Source: Secundilactobacillus paracollinoides DSM 15502 = JCM 11969 (GTDB taxonomy: Bacteria; Bacillota; Bacilli; Lactobacillales; Lactobacillaceae). From it: 64,000 nucleotides of DNA. Of this stretch, positions 52,401 through 64,000 are shown in pieces. A program made the translations under genes and the position numbers. A model generated the notes under the pieces. The model was not told where the DNA came from, made no database searches, and was given only the letters and a program-made list of their open reading frames with translations. Each line of letters opens with the position of its first letter. The first letter of the stretch is position 1. The stretch is taken from assembly GCF_001311135.1 (NCBI RefSeq), contig NZ_BBAG01000009.1:1-64000 (forward strand), read 5' to 3'.

Positions 52401-55400
52401 CACCTTTAACATCAGCGGCGTCAATCACCAAGCCGTCAGGTCCAACAAAGTTAACCTTGCCATTCTGTGAATCAGCTTCATAAATAACGTTGAGATTACC
52501 GCCCGTTGTTGGTACGTTTATTTTCTGTGGTGTGTACCCCGGAATCGTTGGCAGCGTTGCTTTTTGTCCGGGTAAACCTGGCGTGGTGGTCCCAGTCGTA
52601 CTTCCAGGAACCGGCGTTGTGCCGTCACTCAACACTGGTGTAACGGTGTAAGTCACACTAGTAGCGGGTTTCGTCAGTACAATTGTGAAGAGGTTGTTAC
52701 TCAGGCCAAACTTGCCGTCAGCTGCAGTATTGGTTAACCCAGTTGCTGGCGTGTACCCCTGATTGATAATCGTCTGTTCTGTCGATAGGTAATCTGCGGG
52801 ATCAATCTGGCCATTTGTAACGCCTGTCACTTTAACACTACCCAAATCGTTGCCATCCGTATCAACAAAGTCAACATAGCCGATCTGTTCATCCGGCGTG
52901 TAAATCACATTCACGTTACCATTAGCCTTTGGCACAAGCGTTGTTCCAGTTACGGTATATCCTGGCACCGTTGGGAACGTTGTCACTGTTTGTCCCGGCA
53001 GACCTGGTGTGGCAGTGCTTGTCGTACTTCCAGGAACCGGTGTTGTGCCATCGCTCAATACTGGTGTGACGGTATAGGAGACACTTGTTGCCGGCTTAGT
53101 CAATTCAATCGTAAACACATTATCGCCAGTCGCACTAAACGTTGCATTCGCTGCAGTATTTTCTAGTCCGTTTGCTGGCGTGTAGCCTGAATTAATAAAC
53201 GCTTGTTCACTTGCCACGTACTGATCGGCTGAAATATGACCATCTGTGACACCCAAAACGGTAGTGTGACCCAGATTGGTACCGTCAGTGTCGACAAAAT
53301 TGAGCGTCCCCGTTTGTTCATTTGGCGTATATGTCACCTTGACATTACCACCATCGTCAGGAATGGTGCCTGTTCCTGCTGTATACCCAGGAATGTCTGG
53401 GACTTTAACCGTCTGGCCCGGCAGTCCAGGTTGTGGTTCAGTCACTGACGCGTTTGGAATCTGATTACCGTCGCCGTCAATTGGGGTGACCGTGTAATCA
53501 ACGCTAGCAGCTGGTTTTGTTAATTGAATCGTAAAGACATTGTTGCTAGCTGTAAACGTCCCATTGGCTGCCGTGTTGATCAAACCAGTTGCCGGTGTGT
53601 AGCCTTCGTTGATCAGTGTTTGTTAAACTGATGCGTACTGACTTGGGTCAATATGTGCATCCGTAAGACCACTAATACTTGCAGTTGCGTCGACAATTTG
53701 GAGTCCGTTTTCATCGATAAAGTTGACTGTTCCCTGTTGTAAAACTGGTGTGTAGATTACATGAATATTTCCGCCATCATCCGGGATAGTGACCTTGTCA
53801 GCTGTATAGCCAGGAACATCTGGGATTTTAGCGTCCTGTCCTGGCAATCCAGGTTGAATCTCAGTTACTGACGTATTGGGGATTGGATTCCCATGACTAT
53901 CTACAGGGGTTACAGTGTAGTCGACACTAGTAGCAGGTTTTGTTAGTTCAATTGTAAATGCATTATTACCAGTCGCACTAAACTTAGTGTTCGCAGCACT
54001 GTCAAGAAGTCCATTTGCTGGCGTGTACCCTTCGTCAATGAGTGCTTGTTCGGCTGCAATATACTGGTCAGCGGATACATTACCATCCGTTACGCCATCG
54101 ACCTGAATAGGTGTTGAAAGCACTTTTCCTGTCGTGTCAATAAACGTCAAAGTCCCTTTTTGATCATCAGCTTCATAAATGACATTCACGTTGCCGTCAG
54201 TATCTGGAATAGCAGTTGTTGTCTCCTTTAAGGTATATCCTGGTACATCAGGTGTCTGGACATTCTGACCAGGAATACCTGGCTGACTAGTCGTGGTCGT
54301 GGTGTGCGGAATAGGATTACCAGCCTCATCGATTGGCGTTACCGTATAGTCCACACTCGTCGCTGGTTTTGTCAGTTCAATCGTAAACACACTATCGCCG
54401 GTCGCAGCAAACGTTCCGTTAGCCGCAGTGTTGGTTAATCCCGAAGCTGGCGTGTAGCCGCAGTAATCAAAGCCTGTTCAGTGGCCGCATATTGACTAGC
54501 ATCAATATGGCCGTCAGTTACGCCATCGACAGAAACTCTATCAATCACAAAACCCGTCTCATCAACAAAATTGACCGTCCCATTTTGTGAATTAGGTGTG
54601 TAGACAACGTTGACCGCCCCATCCGTCGCTGGAATATCTGGATCTGTTTTTGCTGTGTACCCTGGAATATCTGGCAACAACCTGGTCACCAGCAACCCCG
54701 GTTTCGGGGACACCGGTTAACGTCTTGATGGCGTTCCCAGCAGAATCAACTGGTGTCACAACGTAATCGGTGTTCTTTGCCACCGTAATTTTGAAAATAT
54801 TTTGACTGCTATCCGCGCCAAACACCCCATATGAGGCAGTATTTAAGCTACCATCTACCAGTGAGTAGCCATTGTTTAACAAGTCCTGTGCGGTATTAAC
54901 GACATCATCCGTCAATACAACGTTGTCGCCAGTGTTGCCGCTAACTTGGACCTGTTTTACAACGGTACCCGATCCATCAACGAACTCAACGGAACCGGTT
55001 TGAGGCGTGCCGCTATATTTCAAAGTCACCACATTTACTGATGGGTCTGTGGATTCAACCGTATAAGTGGTCGGATTATCTGAGTCTGCCGTGTAACCAG
55101 CAATGGTTGGACTAGCAATAGTTGATGTTTCATCGTAGGTGCCTAAAAATGTCGTAGCTGGTGCAATCACCTTACCGTTTTGATTGACGTAATTAACAGT
55201 AACTGTTTCTGTATTAGCTGTATAGGTATAAGAAACATTGGCCGTTTGCGGAAGGTACGGATTAGCAACATTGTACTGACCAGCATGACTAATATACTTA
55301 TTATATGAACTATTGGTTGAATCATCAGTTGGATCATAAAAGATGCTTAGATTCCCACCATCACTGAGCGTATAGGTTTGTCTTTCAGCGGATACCCAAG

Positions 55401-56999
55401 TAGATGGAACTTGGGCCAGATTAGCACCATACTGAATTGACATCTTAGCCGAACCGTCTGAATTGAAGGTTAACGTCACAAGATCTTCCACCGTGCCCCT
55501 TTGGCGACGGTCACACCGCCAAGAGTAGTTGTCCTAACGGTTGTGTAATAAATCCCCAATGCGACACTAGATCCCGGCGTAAATGGTGACATATAGCCAC
55601 TTTCATTAGAAGACCCATCAGCCGTGTATCCAGTAGGTTCAACAACTGGTGTCCCTGTGGTATACGCCTGGCCTGATAATCCAGATTGGGAATATGACGG
55701 ATCAACCTCTGTTCCATCTTCTTTTACAAAACTGGTCACCTGCGTCAAAACTTCTGGTTTAAAGACAACCACACCATCTGTACTTGCAAGCGCACCGTCT
55801 TTAGTGTAACCATTCAATTCACCTAACACATTCGTTAGAATATAAAAATCGTTAGAGGAATTAATTGAAAAGGGTATCCTGATTATCGGTAATCGATAAC
55901 CCTGACGCGCCATCCGCGGTAATCGGCACACTTGTGGCACTATCGGTCAACGCCGTCGTTGAAACGACATTACCATCCGCATCCATCACGGTGACGTTGG
56001 TTTGTGATGCAGTGGCACGGTCAGTCGACAATGCAACATAACTCGTATAGTTACCCACAGTTCCATAGGCAATTTCCGTATACAGATAGTCATCCGAATT
56101 TGGAATGGTCTTAACGCCGTCAGGGTATGTTGGATCAGTCACAGAAAAGCCTGATATTCGACGCCGTTTTGAGTAGTGATCACGCCAGTGTTTGCAGCGT
56201 CGTCGGTGCCATCAGCATCATTGGTATCCGTATCTTCAGCAGCGGTTAACTGTGCGGTGACTACTTGGGCAACGCCCGTTGTTGTATAGGTGTCACTCGC
56301 AATCTGCTTGGCAGCAGAAACGGCAGTATCATCCGCCACACCTAGGTCTGTCTCGTTAACTGTTTGACTCTGATCAGGATTTAATGTCGTCGCAGTCGAT
56401 TCTGGAGTAACTTCAGCATTCGAGGCATCGTTATCGGTCGTTCCAGTCGGACTAGTCGACCTGTCTGTAACAGTTTTAGCGCCAGTCGTCGCATCCGCAG
56501 CAGTCGACTCATCTGCTGTCTTTTCGTCAGTGGTCACTGACGCCGTTATTGCAGACGAAGAGTCGGCAGTCGCTGTTTTCGCGGTGTCTGTCGTTTTTTT
56601 TGACGCATCTTTAGTTGTTGTGCCTGTTTCAGTGGTCTCAGCAGCACTGGTCTGGGTCTCACTAGCAGCTTCACCCGTTGAACTTTCAGTACTGGTAGTA
56701 TCAGTCTGGCTACTGTCTGTGGCCGAAGGTGACGCAGAAGAGGCACTATCTGTACTACTATCGCTATCTGTGGCCGATGACGATTGATCAGAAGCCGCAC
56801 TACTCTCAGTATTTGTTGTCGGTGTTGTATCATCAGCACTAACCCGTACTTGTCCTGTAACGCTCACCAAACCAAAAGCCAGCGTCATCATGCCTGCAGC
56901 AAGCCACAGTCGACCGGCCTTGTATAATTTAACGCGATACTTCTCCTCCGAAGTATCTTGCAACATCTTTTGATGTGCCTTTTCCATTGTCTTTTTCAT
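49472..56999 (-). CDS. Giant MucBP-repeat sortase-anchored adhesin (multiple frame breaks and stops)
   Basis: Several minus-strand frames join into one product of about 2,500 residues. It starts MKKTMEKAHQKML at 56999 behind GGGGGAATAGCC. The signal has the KxYKxGKxW form (RVKLYKAGRLWLAAGM), cleaved near RVSA. Then come a 200-residue Ser/Thr region, a non-repetitive part, about six MucBP-type repeats of roughly 135 residues (pattern VSYTVTPV..PGLPGQ..IPGY..GTVNFV) and about eight shorter repeats of roughly 85 residues (pattern YTVNYTDGAGNVVGTTTIVG). The C-terminus has LPQTSE, a hydrophobic helix and KKRKREN. Besides single-base deletions there are in-frame stops: TAA 53623-53625, TAA 49949-49951 and TGA 49499-49501 before the charged tail. 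It probably binds mucus or surfaces; decay cannot be excluded. Confidence 0.85.
50100..51700 (-). repeat. Short tandem repeats (about 85 residues) of the adhesin stalk
   Basis: About eight units of roughly 260 bp encode YTDGAGNVVGTTTIVGEPGE..IPTGYVLTPG..PSQPIVVAVTEPKGEET. Copies are close in DNA as well as in protein, so copy number may vary between strains. Confidence 0.85.
51780..54740 (-). repeat. MucBP-type tandem repeats (about 135 residues)
   Basis: About six to seven units of roughly 400 bp encode a MucBP-like sheet (SYTVTPVLSDGTTPVPGS..TPGLPGQ..IPGYT) joined to GTVNFVD..GVTDGHIDASQY..EQALI.EGYTPA.GL. The pattern is typical of lactobacillar mucus-binding proteins. Confidence 0.85.
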
Positions 57000-57504
57000 G
57001 GCTATTCCCCCAGAATACAAGCCTAATGAACGGATCATGAAAATGACCCAGGAGTTCCCCACTACCTATGTGTGACTTTTTAATTTTCGATCAATGAGTA
57101 ATTCCCCGATTAGACATTTGTTAAAACACTTTTCCAATTTACAAATTTATAGTATCACTTATCACTAGGATCTTCAAAAGCCCGGTGAAAATTTGATATT
57201 ATGTTACAACTGTCTATTGTATTCCTTTACACGTCAAACTACTAGAAAAATGATTGTTTATTTTTTATTATCATTTAATGTAATTATTAACCTATATATT
57301 GATTTCTTATTTACCAAAATGTGTGTACTATTTTCACAAAACTACCAAAAATAAGTACACAAAAACGCCCACAACTGACGATTTCAAGCAGTAGTAAGCG
57401 TTTATAGTCAAACCATAAATCTTATTTATTGTGAATACAACAATTAAGTCACTTACGCAACACGTTAAGAGTGTGCGCTACCTCAAGCAACATTTAATGC
57501 GATT
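57000..57504. other. AT-rich upstream region of the giant adhesin gene
   Basis: About 500 bp between the adhesin start and the rpoC terminator. It is AT-rich and has no gene. The adhesin ribosome-binding site GGGGGA lies at 57006-57011. Confidence 0.5.
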
Positions 57505-57556
57505 AAAAAACGCCTCATCACCAACCCAGCAAGTGGTTTGGTGATAAGACGTTTCT
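57505..57556 (-). terminator. Terminator of the rpoB-rpoC operon
   Basis: On the minus strand AAACGTCTTATCACCAAACC pairs with its near-complement GGGTTGGTGATGAGGCGTTT and is followed by a T run, 27 nt past rpoC. Confidence 0.92.
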
Positions 57557-57582
57557 TTAATCGCTTAACTGCACGATTATTA

Positions 57583-60500
57583 TTACTTAGCGTCTTCTTC
57601 CTTCATGCGCTTCTCCAATTCGTTAATGGAGTAAACACCGTCAGTTGAAGTTGCGCCAACTTCTTTAGGCTTGATCTTACGGTAGTCAGGCATCCCAGTA
57701 CCAGCTGGAATGATCTTACCAATAATAACGTTTTCCTTCAGCCCAATCAGTGGATCATTCTTACCACGGATAGCAGCGTCAGTCAGGACACGAGTTGTTT
57801 CCTGGAATGATGCGGCAGATAAGAAACTGTTGGTTTCAAGGGCAGCCTTAGTGATACCTAAGATAACTGGCCGAGCAGTGGCAGGAATCCCACCAGAGAT
57901 CAGAGTGTCGTAGTTATGATCCTTGAAGTCCTTAATATCCATCAGGGTCCCAGGCAAGACATCAGTGTCACCTGGATCCATGATCCGAACTTTCCGGAGC
58001 ATTTGACGAACCATGATTTCAATATGCTTATCCAAGACGGCCACACCTTGCATCCGGTAAGTCTTTTGAACTTCTGAAAGCAAGTAGTTTTCGGTAGAAA
58101 GCACATCACGAACACGGATCAATTCCTTAGGATCAACAGACCCATCGTTCAATGCAGCACCACGGTGGACGAAGTCGCCTTCAGCAACCATGAGCTTTGC
58201 CGTAATTGGCAACGTGTATGAACGGGTATCTGCTTCACCCTTAATCGTGATTTCCTTAGTCCGTTCTGCAGGGTTTTCTTCGACTGATTCAACAGTCCCA
58301 GTCACCTCAGTGATCTCAGCTTTACCTTTAGGGTTCCGAGATTCAAAAATTTCTTGAACACGAGGTAACCCTTGGGTAATATCATCGTTCCCGGCAACAC
58401 CACCGGTATGGAAGTTACGCATGGTTAATTGCGTCCCTGGTTCACCGATAGATTGTGCGGCAACGGTTCCGACTGCTTCACCGACTTCAACTTGATCACC
58501 GGTGGCAACGTTACGACCGTAACAACGTTCGCAGACACCATGGGCAGTGTTACAAGTAAAGACGGAACGAATGGTAATTGAATCGATACCGGCGTCAACA
58601 ATGCGGTTCGCAATGTCTTCGTCGATCATCTTGTTAGCACCAATGATGACTTCGCCGGTCTTAGGATCATTGACAGTCTTCATCGTGTAACGACCCAATA
58701 TCCGATCGTACAATGGTTCGATCATTTCGTTCCCATTCTTGATGGCACGAATGGTCAACCCACGATCAGTCCCACAGTCTTCTTCACGGACGATAACGTC
58801 TTGGGCAACATCGACCAAACGACGGGTTAAGTAACCTGAGTTGGCAGTCTTCAAGGCGGTATCGGTCATCCCTTTACGAGCACCATGGTCGAGATAAACA
58901 TTTCCAAAACAGAGAGGCCTTCACGGAAGTTTGCGGTAATTGGCAGTTCCATGATCTCACCATTAGGCGCAGCATCATGCCACGCATCCCAGCAAGTTGC
59001 GTAAAGTTTGAAATGTTACCACGAGCACCAGAGTCACTCATCATAAAGATAGGGTTTTGACGCTCGAAATTGTTGGTCAGCTTGTCTTGCAGTTCATCCT
59101 TAGCATCGTTCCAGATTCCGATAACCCGTTCGTAACGTTCGTGGTCGGTGATTAACCCACGACGGAACTGTTTCGTAACGGTGGCCACTTGTTTGTGGGC
59201 GTCGTCAAGAATCTGAGGCTTTTCTGGCACTTCGGTAACATCGACGATCCCAACCGTTAAGCCGGATTGCGTCGATTCGTCGTACCCTAAGTCTTTCATG
59301 CGGTCAAGCAGTAATGACGTTTCAGTCACTTTGTACTGCTTGTAAACTTCAGCGATGATATCACTTAAGAAGCCCTTCTTGAATGGCAGAACAAGTTCTG
59401 CATTCTGTAAGTGTTCCTTGATATCTTCGCCGGGTTCCAGGAAGAAACTATCAGGCACGAAGCCGTTCAAGCTTGTGTTCGTTGGTTCGTTCAAGTATGG
59501 GAATGACTTTGGCAAAATGTTGTTGAAGATCAACTTCCCAACACTTGTAACCAAGATCTTTGACCGTTGTTCGTCGGTAAATGGCTTGTCTGGCATTGAG
59601 CTGGTCTGAACACCAACCCGACTGTGCCAGTGAACTAAGCCGTTCCGGTAAGCCAAAACAGCTTCGTCCAGGTCTTTAAAGACCATCCCTTCGCCTTCAC
59701 GACCGGCTTCTTCCATGGTCAGGTAGTAGTTCCCGATAACCATATCTTGAGAAGGCGTCACAACGGGCTTCCCATCCTTAGGTGCCAAGATATGGTGAGC
59801 AGCAAGCATCAGCAACCGAGCTTCAGCTTGGGCTTCATCAGATAACGGCACATGGATGGCCATTTGATCGCCATCGAAATCGGCGTTGTAAGCTTCACAG
59901 GCCAGTGGGTGTAACCGCATGGCTTTACCAGAAACTAACACGGGTTCGAAGGCTTGAATTCCCAAACGGTGAAGTGTAGGTGCCCGGTTAAGGAGCACTG
60001 GGTGTTCCTTGATCACGTCGCCTAACACATCGTAAACATCGTCGTCTTCACGATCGATCTTCCGCTTAGCGTTCTTAATGTTAGAAGCTAACCCGCGGCT
60101 AACCAGTTCCTTCATGATAAATGGCTTGAATAATTCCATCGCCATTGGGACTGGCAAGCCCATTTGGTTCATCCGCAATGATGGGCCAACATCGATAACT
60201 GAACGACCGGAGTAGTCAACACGTTTCCCAAGCAAGTTCTGACGGAACCGTCCTTGCTTACCCTTCAACATGTGTGACAGCGACTTCAGTGGACGGTTAC
60301 CTGGACCAGCAACTGGACGGCCACGACGACCGTTATCGATCAAGGCGTCAACGGCTTCTTGAAGCATCCGTTTTTCGTTTTGAACGATGATACCAGGTGC
60401 ATGAAGGTCTAACAACCGCTTAAGACGGTTGTTACGGTTGATGACCCGACGATACAAATCGTTCAAGTCAGAAGTGGCGAAACGGCCACCTTCCAGTTGA

Positions 60501-61225
60501 ACCATTGGCCGTAAGTCAGGTGGAATGACTGGAATGGTATCCATAACCATCCATTCCGGTGCGTTACCAGAAGTGACGAAGGCTTCCAAGATGTCCAAAC
60601 GACGAACCGCACGGGTCCGCTTTTGGCCAGTAGCTTCCTTCAATTCTTCCTTTAATTCGGTAACTTCTTTTTCAAGGTCAACGTCGCGCAACAACTTCTT
60701 GATGGCTTCTGCACCCATCTCAGCTGTAAACCCGTTGCCGTATTCCAGTTTCTTATCACGATATTCACGTTCTGAAAGCAACTGCTTCTTTTCAAGTGGG
60801 GTGTTACCTGGTTCGATAACAACGTATGAAGCAAAGTAGATGATTTCTTCAAGTGACCGTGGGCTCATGTCAAGAACAATACCCATTCGGCTTGGAATCC
60901 CCTTGAAGTACCAAATGTGGGTAACTGGTGCAGCGAGTTCAATGTGACCCATCCGTTCACGACGGACCTTAGAACGGGTAACTTCGACACCACAACGGTC
61001 ACAAACGACACCCTTATACCGGATCCGTTTGTACTTCCCGCAGGCACATTCCCAGTCTTTGGTTGGGCCGAAGATTCGTTCATCGAACAACCCATCCTTT
61101 TCTGGTTTCAAAGTTCGGTAGTTGATGGTTTCAGGCTTCTTAACTTCACCGTATGACCAGCTCCGAATTTTATCAGGAGATGCAAGACCAATCTGCATAC
61201 TCTCGAATTTATTAACATCGACCAA
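57583..61225 (-). CDS. rpoC: RNA polymerase beta' subunit (two sequence deletions)
   Basis: It starts [20 protein letters not shown] at 61225. The N-terminal zinc site [20 protein letters not shown], the catalytic [12 protein letters not shown] and the second zinc site ([11 protein letters not shown]) are all present. Missing bases near 58974 ([13 protein letters not shown] expected) and 58887 ([14 protein letters not shown] expected) break the frame only locally. The restored length is about 1,214 residues, normal for the family. It lies 20 bp after rpoB. Confidence 0.98.
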
Positions 61226-61245
61226 AGGACTGACGACCTCCTTTA

Positions 61246-64000
<2,755 letters not shown>

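Overview
The window comes from a low-GC Gram-positive bacterium, almost certainly a member of the Lactobacillaceae. The evidence is the str-S10-spc-alpha ribosomal order followed by ecfA1-ecfA2-ecfT-truA-rplM-rpsI, a zinc-type rpsN, KxYKxGKxW-type signal peptides, LPQTN/LPQTS sortase signals and MucBP-type repeats. I cannot name the species from sequence alone. Most genes are on the minus strand.

Layout. 1-1106: N-terminal half of a surface protein. 2059-4634: an AMP-forming acyl-CoA synthetase and a LysR regulator. 5282-9091: a minus-strand LysR-permease-lipoprotein-ATPase locus for an SsuABC/TauABC-type ABC importer, with several genes interrupted. 9704-11770: an alkaline-phosphatase-superfamily phosphodiesterase. 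11771-14511: 2.7 kb without a credible gene but rich in structured repeats. 14623-16865: ilvD, divergent from a MIP18-family Fe-S factor. 16925-19795: a MATE exporter and an NlpC/P60 hydrolase. 20048-23269: a sortase-anchored adhesin. 23578-23758: a candidate small RNA. 23933-25582: a TetR regulator divergent from an amidohydrolase. 25683-48490: the ribosomal superoperon with secY, adk, infA, rpoA, fusA and the ECF transporter module. 48747-49421: prepilin peptidase. 49472-56999: a giant MucBP-repeat adhesin inserted between the str operon and rpoC. 57583-64000: rpoC and partial rpoB, running off the right edge.

Reading quality matters here. Genes that must work (rpoB, rpoC, fusA, rplB, rplC, rplP, adk, ecfA1, ecfA2) are each broken by single-base deletions, mostly in short homopolymers. 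I treat these as sequence errors and give each gene its full span. Five in-frame stop codons that a deletion does not explain occur only in accessory genes (LysR, ABC ATPase, giant adhesin) and may be genuine decay.

The most unusual content is non-coding. One family of about 140-bp hairpin elements begins exactly at the TAG stop codon of four unrelated genes, and its stems differ in sequence between copies while staying complementary. A second repeat of about 300 bp, in two copies, shows compensatory changes in three helices. A candidate small RNA carries a C-rich loop complementary to the unusual GGGGGA ribosome-binding sites of all three surface-protein genes in the window.
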